From assembly GCF_900114925.1 (NCBI RefSeq), contig NZ_FOUR01000002.1:544601-608600 (forward strand): 64,000 nucleotides of DNA, read 5' to 3'. Made by a program: the position numbers and the translations under genes. Positions 1 through 7,601 of the stretch are shown here, piece after piece (position 1 is the first letter of the stretch; each line of letters starts with the position of its first letter). This DNA comes from Marinobacter pelagius (lineage in GTDB: Bacteria; Pseudomonadota; Gammaproteobacteria; Pseudomonadales; Oleiphilaceae). Under the pieces are notes generated by a model. It was not told the origin of the DNA and did no database searches. It saw nothing but the letters and a program-made list of their open reading frames with translations.

Positions 1-922
1 CCAGCAGAGCCAATGCCACCAGGGTGTTGTCATTAATCAGTTGCTCCACTGGCCTTCCAAGTAACGTTTCGTTACGGCGCAGATACCACAAAAACAAAAA
101 CGAGCCGCATCGTTTGTTGCCGTCCGCCAAAGGGTGATTCTTGATCACAAAGTAAAGCAAGTGTGCGGCCCGGCTGGCCACATTCGGATAAAACAGATCA
201 TCCCCAAAACCCTGCTCTATGGTTGCAAGGGCAGAGGCTAAACCATCACCCCGCAACTGGCCAAACAGCTCTGAGGCTTCGCCTTTGGCCATCAGAGCTT
301 GTTTGAGCTCACTAATGGCTTTTAATGCCTCATCCAGATCCAATTGCTGCATGTCCGGTTGATTGATGCCAATTTCACTCAGCTGCTGCTCATCATAGCC
401 CTGCAACAAACTCCAGGACCGAGCATAATCGCTGATGACCCGGGCGACCGCTTCGCCTTCATTGGACACCAGACCCTGATTAGTCAGGGTGCGGCTCAGC
501 AGGTTAACAGCCTGCTCGAACTCAATGCCTCGCTCAGCCAACCGACGCTGGTTGAGAGTATGCCCCTTAATTAAATGGTCCTTCAGAACTTGAGTCGCCC
601 ACTGGCGAAATTGGGTTGCGCGTTTGGAACTGACTCGATAACCCACGGAAATAATGGCATCCAGATTGTAATGCTTGATACGACGTCGAACCTTGCGATT
701 GCCCTCCTGGCGAACTACCGAGAAATCCTCGGTAGTTCGATCTTCCTCAAGCTCGCCTTCTGCATACACATTCTTCAGGTGTAAACCGACGTTATCCGTG
801 GAGGTTTCAAATAGGGAAGACATCTGGCTTTGACTTAACCAGACTGTCTCCTGATCCAGCGCCACTTCAAGTTGTGCCTGGCCATCTGCGGACGTGAAAA
901 TTCTTACCTGCTGTTCAGCCAT
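1..922 (-). CDS. RhuM-family protein with Fic domain (3' end outside window)
   Basis: The frame opens with ATG at 922 and runs off the left edge without a stop after about 307 residues. The first ~130 residues look like the RhuM virulence-protein family (tract TVWLSQSQMSSLFE, then VRRRIKHYNLDAIISVGYRV). A helical middle leads to a Fic/DOC-type domain with the motif HPLADGNKRCG at about residues 263-273, matching the Fic consensus HPFxDGNKRxG. Fic domains usually transfer AMP or another phosphate-containing group to proteins. RhuM-Fic genes are often found in restriction or phage-defence islands, so this gene probably belongs to a neighbouring accessory region and not to the polysaccharide locus. 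The protein target cannot be told from sequence. The family call is firm; the function is open. Confidence 0.85.
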   Translation of the reverse strand, partial: MAEQQVRIFTSADGQAQLEVALDQETVWLSQSQMSSLFETSTDNVGLHLKNVYAEGELEEDRTTEDFSVVRQEGNRKVRRRIKHYNLDAIISVGYRVSSKRATQFRQWATQVLKDHLIKGHTLNQRRLAERGIEFEQAVNLLSRTLTNQGLVSNEGEAVARVISDYARSWSLLQGYDEQQLSEIGINQPDMQQLDLDEALKAISELKQALMAKGEASELFGQLRGDGLASALATIEQGFGDDLFYPNVASRAAHLLYFVIKNHPLADGNKRCGSFLFLWYLRRNETLLGRPVEQLINDNTLVALALL

Positions 923-1064
923 TCCGTTTTCCCCCATACCCAATTATTCAACCTCTTCCAGCTTGCCCAGTGCTTTTCAACATTTCACGCAGCTCAGCCC
1001 TCCGAGGTAACGACTTTATTACGGACCCACAGTTCACGCCAAACCCTTAGTCAAATTCCAAGAC

Positions 1065-1094
1065 GGGGTCAGAAGAAAGCTTTCTTCAGACCCC
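1065..1094. repeat. REP-like palindrome, copy upstream of the RAYT gene
   Basis: A 30-bp imperfect palindrome with arms GGGGTCAGAAGAAAG and CTTTCTTCAGACCCC. The arms pair except at position 7, where A faces A, which gives the element a direction. It lies about 100 bp upstream of the RAYT gene. The rest of 923-1190 shows no gene that I can support; the minus strand has two short open tails that could be the remains of a gene end. Confidence 0.85.
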
Positions 1095-1190
1095 AATTAT
1101 CCAGCCCGTGATCCAGTTCACGGCCGGCTCCCCAATAACCCCCTAAAGTCCCGCACCAAATTAACCCAGCAGTCACAAGGATGTGATGAA

Positions 1191-1838
1191 ATGCCCCGCA
1201 CCCAACGCTTCTGCCCCGCCGGCATCCCGCAACACATCGTCCAACGCGGCAACAACCGCCAGGTCATTTTCCGCGGACACAGCGATCAGGCCTTCTATAC
1301 AAATCTCATGAAAAACTACGCCGAAGAACACGGCGTTTCCCTGCATGCCTGGGTATTAATGGATAACCACGTTCATTTCCTCGCCACACCGGAAACGGAT
1401 AAAAGCATTTCATTATTCATGCAGGCCATCGGGCGGCGATATGTCCGCTATTTCAACCGGCGATATGACCGAACTGGCAGTTTATGGGAAGGCCGGTTTC
1501 GATCCTGCCTGGTGGATTCAGAAAACTACCTGCTCACCTGCCAGCGCTATATTGAGTTGAACCCAGTCAATGCGGGCATGGTGAATAATCCGGAAGATCA
1601 CTGGTGGTCCAGTTACCAATGTCACGGGCTGGGTAAAAACAGCGACATGCATCAACCGCACCCGCTTTATATGGAGCTGGATAAGAACCCGAGAGAACGA
1701 CTCCGCCAATACCGGCAATTATTTGCCCGGCCGATGGAAGAAAAAACGAAAGAATTAATGCGGAGAACGGTAAATGGTGGGAAGGTTTTGGGGTCGGCGG
1801 GGTTTAAGAAAGAGGTTGCTCGGAAATATGGAATTTAG
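1191..1838 (+). CDS. REP-associated tyrosine transposase (RAYT, Y1 HUH family)
   Basis: A 215-residue single-domain Y1 HUH nuclease of the TnpA_REP / IS200-related class. The N-terminal PAGIPQHIVQRGNNRQ is typical of RAYTs. The metal-binding HUH motif is H60-V-H62 in VLMDNHVHFLATP. The predicted catalytic tyrosine is Y120 in RYIELNPVNAGMV, after the GSLWEGRFRS tract. Family members cut and rejoin single-stranded REP hairpins and are thought to spread them. The gene lies between copies of the locus-wide palindrome (1065-1094 upstream; 1866-1895 and 1931-1960 downstream), the layout of a REPtron. It is therefore the best candidate for the enzyme that spread the family, although that link is inferred. 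All visible catalytic residues are present and the length is normal. Confidence 0.92.
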   Translation: MPRTQRFCPAGIPQHIVQRGNNRQVIFRGHSDQAFYTNLMKNYAEEHGVSLHAWVLMDNHVHFLATPETDKSISLFMQAIGRRYVRYFNRRYDRTGSLWEGRFRSCLVDSENYLLTCQRYIELNPVNAGMVNNPEDHWWSSYQCHGLGKNSDMHQPHPLYMELDKNPRERLRQYRQLFARPMEEKTKELMRRTVNGGKVLGSAGFKKEVARKYGI

Positions 1839-1865
1839 ACTTAACTAAAGGGTTTGGTTTAAGAC

Positions 1866-1960
1866 GGGGTCAGGTGAAAGCTTTCATCTGACCCCATCTT
1901 CATATCTGACTCGGAGTTCTGATCTAACTTGGGGTCAGAAGAAGGCTTTCTTCAGACCCC
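1866..1960. repeat. Pair of REP-like palindromes (BIME-like) downstream of the RAYT gene
   Basis: Two 30-bp palindromes, 1866-1895 (GATGAA/TTCATC class) and 1931-1960 (GAAGAA/TTCTTC class), separated by a 35-nt linker. The linker begins ATCTTCA and ends CTAACTT. It matches the linkers at 31708-31742 and 33843-33878, so the mobile unit appears to be the pair and not only the hairpin. Confidence 0.85.
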
Positions 1961-1971
1961 TTTCTTTAAAA

Positions 1972-2340
1972 TCAATCCTGCTGCCAGCTCTGAACAGCTT
2001 CTTTACCATACTTCTCCCGCCACTCATTCAGAGTCTTGTGGTTACCCCCACGGGTTTTAACCACTTCACCGGTATGCGGGTTCTTGTAGGTTTTCATCGG
2101 GCGCTTCGGGCGGCTGCCAGCGGCGGCTTCGGCTTTGGTGCCGGCGATGGAAGGATCAATGGCAGCAAGAATCTGAAGTACATCCTTCGGAGACTTGTCA
2201 TACTCCTTCATCAAATCGCGAACCTTGTTTTCAAAGTCCAGCTCCTTTTTCAGGGCCTGGTCTTTTTCGAGCTTCTCCAGCTCGGCCGCAAGCTTCTCCA
2301 TAAGCTGTTTTTTCTGGTAGTAATCGTTAATCTTTGCCAT
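1972..2340 (-). CDS. mvaT: MvaT/MvaU-family H-NS-like nucleoid protein
   Basis: A 122-residue protein of the MvaT size. Residues 1-65 are a charged heptad-rich coiled coil for oligomerisation (QLMEKLAAELEKLEKDQ). A short Ala/Arg/Lys linker follows. The C-terminal DNA-binding part carries the family signature YKNPHTGEVVKTRGGNHKTL and ends in EWREKYGKEAVQSW. MvaT proteins bind AT-rich DNA in the minor groove and silence transferred genes, including surface polysaccharide loci. The gene directly follows the terminator of the polysaccharide cluster and has its own promoter at 2403-2431, so it is a separate unit. It is well placed to silence the AT-rich core of the same cluster, though it may equally be the genome-wide silencer. 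Family assignment is strong; the specific target is inferred. Confidence 0.9.
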   Translation of the reverse strand: MAKINDYYQKKQLMEKLAAELEKLEKDQALKKELDFENKVRDLMKEYDKSPKDVLQILAAIDPSIAGTKAEAAAGSRPKRPMKTYKNPHTGEVVKTRGGNHKTLNEWREKYGKEAVQSWQQD

Positions 2341-2346
2341 GAAATT

Positions 2347-2389
2347 AAAAACCTTATTTGAAGAAGGGTTTTAAAAAAGGAGGTGACCA
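2347..2389 (-). promoter_or_regulatory. Leader of mvaT: possible SD-sequestering hairpin and anti-SD-like tract
   Basis: Read on the minus strand, the leader contains GGTCACCTCCTTTTTT, which closely resembles the 3' end of 16S rRNA that carries the anti-Shine-Dalgarno sequence. Next comes AAAACC, a 13-nt loop, and GGTTTT just before the start codon, so the AAGG ribosome site could be part of a stem. This would suit autoregulation of a nucleoid protein, but the similarity may be chance. No experiment or alignment supports it here. Confidence 0.3.
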
Positions 2390-2402
2390 GAAGTCGCCAA
2401 CA

Positions 2403-2431
2403 ATAATAGACAAATAAATTTCTATTGGCAA
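2403..2431 (-). promoter_or_regulatory. Sigma70-type promoter for mvaT
   Basis: On the minus strand, TTGCCA (-35, at 2426-2431) is followed by a 17-bp spacer and TATTAT (-10, at 2403-2408). Each hexamer matches five of six consensus bases. It lies about 60 bp upstream of the mvaT start and just after the terminator of the preceding operon. Confidence 0.7.
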
Positions 2432-2449
2432 AAAGATTTGTTTAAAAAA

Positions 2450-2485
2450 CCGTAAAATAAAAAAAGCCGCCAAGTGGCGGCTTTT
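2450..2485 (-). terminator. Rho-independent terminator ending the polysaccharide cluster
   Basis: GCCGCC (2466-2471), loop AAGT and GGCGGC (2476-2481) form a GC-rich stem, extended on both sides by A/T pairs. On the minus strand the stem is followed by a long T-rich run, so it terminates transcription coming from the dehydrogenase gene at 2507. It is the only clear intrinsic terminator I see for the whole minus-strand cluster. Confidence 0.85.
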
Positions 2486-2506
2486 CAGAATATAACGATG
2501 CAAAAA

Positions 2507-3769
2507 TCAGAGTCTGAGGTCGGCCTCCCCCATCGGCAAAACACCTTTCAAATCGAAAAGCACACCATCTCCCTTCATATATTGGCGCAGTTCAGAGCTG
2601 GCCTTTTTTGCATATTCCCGATGAGGCACGGCCAGGAAAACAGCGTCGTATTCAGACTGCGCCGGCTTTTCAATTAAAGAAATGCCATATTCATGCTGGG
2701 CTTCTTCGTTATCTGCCCAACAGTCGGTAACGTCCACCTGGCAACCAAAATCTTCCAATTCGCGAATCACATCAATCACTCGAGTATTTCGCAAATCAGG
2801 ACAGTTCTCTTTAAAAGTCAGACCCATCACCAATACTTTGGAATCGGCAATGGTGTGGCCCTTCTTGATCATCGCCTTGACCAATTCAGCCGCCGCATAA
2901 GGCCCCATATTATCGTTCACCCGACGACCGGCCAGAATAATCTCGGGATGATAACCAATGGCCTGAGCCTTATGGGTCAGATAATACGGATCCACACCAA
3001 TACAATGGCCACCAACCAGGCCCGGCTTGAACGGCAGGAAATTCCACTTGGTCCCTGCAGCGGCCAACACCTCATGGGTATCGATCTTCATCCTGGAGAA
3101 GATCATGGAGAGCTCATTCATCAGCGCAATGTTCAGATCCCGCTGGGTGTTCTCGATCACCTTCGCCGCTTCCGCCACCTTGATGGAGCTGGCCTTGTGG
3201 GTACCGGCGGTAATGACATCCGCATACAGGGCATCCACCTCGTCGGCGATTTCCGGCGTGGAGCCTGAGGTCACCTTCATGATGGAAGTCACCCGGTGCT
3301 CCTTGTCACCCGGATTGATCCGCTCCGGACTGTAGCCGGCGAAGAAATCCTCATTGAACTTGAGACCGGAGACCTTCTCCAGCACCGGCACACAGACTTC
3401 CTCCGTCGCGCCCGGGAACACCGTGGATTCATAGATCACGATGTCGCCACGCTTGAGCACCTTGCCCACGCTCTCGCTGGACTTGATCAGCGGCGTCAAA
3501 TCCGGCGACTTGTACTCATCAATCGGCGTCGGCACCGTCACGATGAAAATCTGGCAATCGGCAATGTCAGCCAGCTGATCGGTAAAGGACAACCCACTGG
3601 CTGCCGCCAGCTCCTCCCGGGACACCTCCCGGGTGAAATCCACGCCATCCTTCAGCTCGGCAATGCGCTTGCTGTTGATATCAAAGCCCACGACCTCACG
3701 CTTCTCACCAAACGCAGCCGCCAGCGGCAAGCCTACGTAGCCCAGGCCGATTACCGCGATTTTTTTCAT
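2507..3769 (-). CDS. tviB: UDP-N-acetylhexosamine 6-dehydrogenase (TviB/WbpO type)
   Basis: A 420-residue UDP-sugar dehydrogenase that oxidises C6 of UDP-GalNAc or UDP-GlcNAc to the uronic acid with two NAD+. The N-terminal Rossmann motif is [17 protein letters not shown] central [11 protein letters not shown] tract follows, and the catalytic cysteine lies in [12 protein letters not shown]. The C-terminal UDP-binding region includes [12 protein letters not shown]. The ATG at 3769 is chosen because AGGAGG stands just in front of it. A longer reading upstream would only translate a palindrome. It is the last gene of the cluster, before the terminator at 2450-2485. The product, probably UDP-GalNAcA or UDP-GlcNAcA, would add negative charge to the polymer. 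Substrate choice between GlcNAc and GalNAc is not certain. Confidence 0.88.
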   Translation of the reverse strand: MKKIAVIGLGYVGLPLAAAFGEKREVVGFDINSKRIAELKDGVDFTREVSREELAAASGLSFTDQLADIADCQIFIVTVPTPIDEYKSPDLTPLIKSSESVGKVLKRGDIVIYESTVFPGATEEVCVPVLEKVSGLKFNEDFFAGYSPERINPGDKEHRVTSIMKVTSGSTPEIADEVDALYADVITAGTHKASSIKVAEAAKVIENTQRDLNIALMNELSMIFSRMKIDTHEVLAAAGTKWNFLPFKPGLVGGHCIGVDPYYLTHKAQAIGYHPEIILAGRRVNDNMGPYAAAELVKAMIKKGHTIADSKVLVMGLTFKENCPDLRNTRVIDVIRELEDFGCQVDVTDCWADNEEAQHEYGISLIEKPAQSEYDAVFLAVPHREYAKKASSELRQYMKGDGVLFDLKGVLPMGEADLRL

Positions 3770-3821
3770 TTTTCCTCCTGATAATAACGCACAGTGCTCT
3801 TGGCACAGGAATCTTGGCACA

Positions 3822-4059
3822 GGGGTCTGATGAACTTGTTCATCTGACCCCATCTTCAAATCAAACTCGGGGTCAGAAGAAGGCTTTCTTCAGACCCCAG
3901 GGGGGGAACAGCACAGGGGTCTGATGAACTTCGTTCATCTGACCCCAACTTGGAATTAAGCTCGGGGTCAGAAGAAAGTTTTCTTCAGACCCCTGGGGCT
4001 CACCTACCCCCCGCTTTCAAATCGAACTTGGGGTCAGAAGAAGATTTTCTTCAGACCCC
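3822..4059. repeat. Cluster of five REP-like palindromes in alternating orientation
   Basis: This fills most of the 310-bp gap between the dehydrogenase and pseI. Copies lie at 3822-3851, 3869-3898, 3916-3946, 3964-3993 and 4030-4059. By the position-7 asymmetry, copies 1 and 3 point one way and copies 2, 4 and 5 the other. Copies 1-2 and 3-4 are inverted pairs with 17-nt linkers, and 1-2-3-4 repeat every 47-48 bp. No gene is visible in this gap. Confidence 0.88.
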
Positions 4060-4079
4060 TGGGGTGGGGCACCCAACCT

Positions 4080-5141
4080 CTAGAATTCCCACCCTTCGAT
4101 AACATCAGCCTTCACCGGCGTATTCTTCCGAACATCCCGATTAACTCTTTTCCCAATCACATCATCCATAAACTTTGGCGCCAGCCCAAAACCCGGGCGC
4201 ACGCTTCTGACAGCCTCCGCGCCGATAACGGCTCCGGCCTCCAGGTCCTCGACAAAATACAACGAGCGACGAAACTGGGCATTACCCTGCTCACTGGACT
4301 TGCGCCCATAATCCACGTTGCCCAAGGCCTTCCAGGCGGTTTTGCTGTCCAGGCACAATGCGGCAAGATCGGCGGGTTCCAGAGAGAAGCTGTCATCGGG
4401 ACCACCGCCGTTGCGGTCCAGAGTAAAGTGCTTTTCGATAATCGAAGCGCCCAAAACTACGCTGGCAATCGCAGTGGTGTTGTCCAAGGTGTGGTCTGAC
4501 AACCCCGTCACCAGGCCAAAGCGCTCAATCATGTCGCCGATGGTACGGAGGTTATAGTCCTCTGCCGGCGCGGGGTAACCACTTACACAATGTAGGATAG
4601 CCAATTCCCTACAGCCTCCGTCCCTGGCCGCGGCGATGGCCTCTTCGATTTCCTCCGCATCAGCCATGCCAGTGGAAATGATCATCGGTTTGCCCGTAGA
4701 CGCCACATAACGAATCAAGGGCAAATCGACCGCCTCAAACGACGCAATTTTGTAGGCCGGAGCATTCAAATCCTCCAGCAGGTCCACTGCAGTGGCGTCG
4801 AAAGGCGAGCTGAAAACCGGAATGCCCACCTTCCTCGCATGTTCGAACAGCGGCTTGTGCCACTCCCAGGGCATGTGGGCTTCTTCATAGAGCTCATACA
4901 GTGTTCGTCCGTCCCACAAGCCGCCTTTGAGCTTGAATTCATCTGCATCGGAGTCCAGCGTAATAGTGTCTGGACGGTATGTCTGCAGCTTGACCGCGTC
5001 CGCGCCCGACTTCGCGGCTTGCTCGATAATCTTCAGTGCCGTTTCCAGCTTGCCATTATGGTTAGCAGAGAGCTCGGCAATGATATAGGGAGGATGGCTC
5101 TGGCCGATCTTTCTGCCGGCAATTACTATTTCAGGTGTCAT
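4080..5141 (-). CDS. pseI: Pseudaminic acid synthase PseI
   Basis: A 353-residue NeuB-family synthase that condenses 6-deoxy-AltdiNAc with phosphoenolpyruvate to give pseudaminic acid. Visible motifs are YIIAELSANHNGKLETAL, AVKLQTYRPDTITL, IISTGMADAEEIEEA, GLSDHTLDN and EKHFTLDRNGGGPDDSFSLEP; the last is characteristic of PseI, as opposed to NeuB. The C-terminal ~60 residues form an antifreeze-like SAF domain (SVRPGFGLAPKF). It begins two bases after the pseH stop and closes the pse run pseB-C-F-(SDR)-G-H-I. The five-palindrome cluster separates it from the dehydrogenase gene downstream. Confidence 0.93.
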   Translation of the reverse strand: MTPEIVIAGRKIGQSHPPYIIAELSANHNGKLETALKIIEQAAKSGADAVKLQTYRPDTITLDSDADEFKLKGGLWDGRTLYELYEEAHMPWEWHKPLFEHARKVGIPVFSSPFDATAVDLLEDLNAPAYKIASFEAVDLPLIRYVASTGKPMIISTGMADAEEIEEAIAAARDGGCRELAILHCVSGYPAPAEDYNLRTIGDMIERFGLVTGLSDHTLDNTTAIASVVLGASIIEKHFTLDRNGGGPDDSFSLEPADLAALCLDSKTAWKALGNVDYGRKSSEQGNAQFRRSLYFVEDLEAGAVIGAEAVRSVRPGFGLAPKFMDDVIGKRVNRDVRKNTPVKADVIEGWEF

Positions 5142-5143
5142 AT

Positions 5144-5704
5144 CTAGCCCTTGGAAAGCCTTGTCAGTTTGGCAATCATTTCATCACGAGCGTCTGCCCA
5201 CTCCCTGCATAACAGCCCCAAGCGGTATACATCGATGAACTCGTCGCCGCGTTTGTGCTGATCTCGCAGAACACCTTCAACCTGGAAACCGAATTTTTCA
5301 TGGAGCCTTATGACGGACGTATTGAAGGCCAGAACTTCACAGCTCAGCTTGTGGAGCCCCAACTCCCCAAACGCATAATCAAGAGCAAGCACTTCCATAC
5401 GGCTGCCGCTACCCTTCGGAGCCTCAGGCGATGCATAAAATGCCCAAGAGGCGTTCTGATTTCCTCGGTCAATTCCGGTGAAGCCGACGATGCCCGCGGG
5501 TCTTCCCTCATATTCGTACATAAAATAGCGGTGGCGAGGAGAATCCTTAGTAGTTGCCCACCAGGCAAGATGCTCTTCAAGCCCAATTTCATGGGTCGTG
5601 TACATGTTCTGCCTGACCGAAGGCTCGTTACGCCACGAGAGCATCAACTCTAATTCACTATCCCGGATCGGCCTGAGTGATCCGAACTGCAATGTTGAAT
5701 ACAT
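5144..5704 (-). CDS. pseH: PseH, UDP-4-amino-sugar N-acetyltransferase (GNAT)
   Basis: A 186-residue GNAT acetyltransferase that uses acetyl-CoA to acetylate the 4-amino group of the PseC product. LRPIRDSELELMLSWRNEPSVRQNMYTTHEI is the typical PseH/RimJ-like start (given here only as the first ~35 residues). The acyl-CoA-binding region is around GSGSRMEVLALDYAF, and the FNTSVIRLHEKFGFQVEG block is shared by the family. An ATG at 5704 overlapping the pseG stop as TGATG, with AGGA in front, is preferred to a TTG one codon earlier. Translational coupling to pseG is likely. Context makes PseH more likely than a ribosomal-protein acetyltransferase. Confidence 0.88.
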   Translation of the reverse strand: MYSTLQFGSLRPIRDSELELMLSWRNEPSVRQNMYTTHEIGLEEHLAWWATTKDSPRHRYFMYEYEGRPAGIVGFTGIDRGNQNASWAFYASPEAPKGSGSRMEVLALDYAFGELGLHKLSCEVLAFNTSVIRLHEKFGFQVEGVLRDQHKRGDEFIDVYRLGLLCREWADARDEMIAKLTRLSKG

Positions 5705-6810
5705 CAAAATCCTGCACTCCTACCTGTCAGTTCAGAAACGACTCGGTTGCAGCCCATACCGTCAACCAACTCAGAACCTGCTCTCGCCATTGAGGCCAAA
5801 CTGGTTGTCAGGCTGCCATCGGTCATCATTCTGTCTAAAACAGTGCGCACCGATTCTCCGCTATCCACAATGATCGCGACATCCTCTTCTTTCAGAGCTT
5901 GCGCCGCTAACCGCTGATTATCGGCAAGCACCACAACGATGGCTGGTAACCCAAGACAACAACGCTCCCAGGATGTACTCCCCGCTGCCCCAATGGACAA
6001 GTCAGCCTCGCACATACGTTCAGCCATATCGCTGACATTTACGCTCACGGTTACACTGAATCGCAGACGTTGAGCCTGATCCCGGACCTCTTCGAGGTGG
6101 GGCGAGGCAGCGCCCATGATGATATCCAGCTTGATCTCGGATGGCAGCGACGACTCTGCAATTGCTCGCAAAACCTGTCCGGTGACATTTGTCTTGTCTA
6201 TACCACCGAGCGAAATGAGTATGCTCTTCAGTTGCGGCTGTTGGCGGCGTTTCAGACTACGTTGACGAAGCCGCGCAAACTCCGGGCGCAACAGCACATA
6301 CTCCGGACCGATCAGGCGAACACAGTGAGCCGGTACTCTCTGATCATAATCTGAAGCCACACGCCCAAGATTCTGATCGAGCAACAAGCTGCACTCATGA
6401 TCCCGGTCGGCAAGGTCATCAATCACGAGAATCTGGCCTACGGTCGCTACAACCTGCCGTTCCCACCGGGCGTCCAAGGCATAATGATCAACCACCAGCC
6501 AATCGGCCTCCACTGCAGACAGCACCTCCAGGGTCTGTTCTGCATCCTGCTGCCAGGAAACGCCCAACCAATCGGCATGGGGATTTTTCGCCCTCTCGGA
6601 TGACTGCTCTTTAGAACTCCGGGAAGCGGGCAACAAATAAAGTTCATACCCTTTGCTGACAATGAGCTCCCCCAGATGCCCCTCATGCTCGCGACAAATA
6701 AAAAGGCATTGATGCCCCTGCCGCTTGAGTTCATCCGCAAGCGTAAGGCAGCGCATCACATGGCCAGTGCCGATCTCAATGGAAGCATCCGCCCGGAGAA
6801 CTACCAGCAC
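5704..6810 (-). CDS. pseG: PseG, UDP-2,4-diacetamido-2,4,6-trideoxy-altropyranose hydrolase
   Basis: A 368-residue GT-B-fold nucleotidase that removes UDP from UDP-6-deoxy-AltdiNAc before the PseI step. The N-terminal glycine-rich loop is GTGHVMRCLTLADEL, and the UDP-binding C-terminal half contains GAAGSTSWERCCLGLPAIVV. The start is GTG, and its first ten bases overlap the end of the SDR gene, consistent with translational coupling. Length and motifs fit the family well. Confidence 0.9.
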   Translation of the reverse strand: MLVVLRADASIEIGTGHVMRCLTLADELKRQGHQCLFICREHEGHLGELIVSKGYELYLLPASRSSKEQSSERAKNPHADWLGVSWQQDAEQTLEVLSAVEADWLVVDHYALDARWERQVVATVGQILVIDDLADRDHECSLLLDQNLGRVASDYDQRVPAHCVRLIGPEYVLLRPEFARLRQRSLKRRQQPQLKSILISLGGIDKTNVTGQVLRAIAESSLPSEIKLDIIMGAASPHLEEVRDQAQRLRFSVTVSVNVSDMAERMCEADLSIGAAGSTSWERCCLGLPAIVVVLADNQRLAAQALKEEDVAIIVDSGESVRTVLDRMMTDGSLTTSLASMARAGSELVDGMGCNRVVSELTGRSAGF

Positions 6811-7601
6811 GTCCAGCCCCCATCAACCACAAGATTGGCACCATTCACGAAACTGGAGGCATCCGACATCAAAAAAGATAACGGCCCCTGAATTTCGTCC
6901 GCCTGGCCAATCCGGCCCATGGGCACTTTGCCCGCCAGGGTCGTTACGAATTCGGGATTGGCAGCCTGCACATCTTCTGATGGAAAGGGGCCGGGTGAGA
7001 TAGCGTTCACCCGAATTCCCTCAGCACCGAACTCACAAGCCGCATAGCGGGTCCATTGCAACAGCGCGGCCTTTGCAGCACCGTAAAATGGCGGATTGGC
7101 TGCGGCCTTGCCCGGATAAATCCTCTGATCGGGGCTGACCATGCCATACATTGATCCGATATTTACAACCGACGCACCCCCACACTCCCGAACCGCAGCC
7201 CGCAGGCAAGGAAGTGCCTGCTGCACCAAACGATGGGCGGCTACCAGGGATACTTCGTAACTGTTTCGGTAGTCATCTTCTGTCGCCGTCTCGATCGCTC
7301 CGGCGCCCCCGGCATAGGCGTTATTCACGAGGCCATGCAGGGCACACTCACCATACCGTGCAAACCAGTCCCGGACCGCCTGATCATCATTGAGATCAAA
7401 AATTGCCGGCAAAGCATCAAATCCCATGTCCCGAAGCGAATCAACGATCTCTTCCACCCGCCGGGCATTCCGACCATGAACCAACACCGTCGCCCCCAGC
7501 TCCGCCAGACCACGGGCCATGGCCTGACCCAGATACCCGGTAGCCCCGGTGACCAGAACGCGACGCTGCTCCAGTGAAAATCGCTGTGGCAGTTCAGTCA
7601 T
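6801..7601 (-). CDS. Short-chain dehydrogenase/reductase within the pse operon
   Basis: A ~266-residue SDR with the cofactor loop VTGATGYLGQAMARGL, the NNAYAGG tract, catalytic Ser in VNIGSMYG, Tyr-x3-Lys in FYGAAKAALL, and the SPGPFPS loop. It ends with GANLVVDGGWTCW. The start at 7601 is chosen because ATGACTGA overlaps the previous stop and GGGAG precedes it; a start nine codons earlier is less likely. SDRs of this kind are found beside SpsF-type cytidylyltransferases in nonulosonate loci, but the canonical six-step Pse pathway does not need one. It may oxidise or epimerise a pathway intermediate together with the aldo/keto reductase domain encoded just upstream. The substrate is unknown. 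Confidence 0.8.
   Translation of the reverse strand: MTELPQRFSLEQRRVLVTGATGYLGQAMARGLAELGATVLVHGRNARRVEEIVDSLRDMGFDALPAIFDLNDDQAVRDWFARYGECALHGLVNNAYAGGAGAIETATEDDYRNSYEVSLVAAHRLVQQALPCLRAAVRECGGASVVNIGSMYGMVSPDQRIYPGKAAANPPFYGAAKAALLQWTRYAACEFGAEGIRVNAISPGPFPSEDVQAANPEFVTTLAGKVPMGRIGQADEIQGPLSFLMSDASSFVNGANLVVDGGWTCW

Noticed and set aside
923..1064. Short minus-strand tails such as ELREMLKSTGQAGRG that could be the end of an hsdS-like gene
   Set aside because: Too short to assign, with stops in every frame; kept only as a hint of a decayed neighbour.
3770..3859. A 30-codon N-terminal extension of the UDP-HexNAc dehydrogenase reading through a palindrome
   Set aside because: AGGAGG stands directly before the ATG at 3769 and the family starts there. 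The extension is only the translated hairpin.
3822..4059. Regular repeats that might be a CRISPR array
   Set aside because: The repeated units are themselves palindromes of 30 bp with linkers of 16-36 bp that are related to each other. There are no unique spacers and no cas genes.
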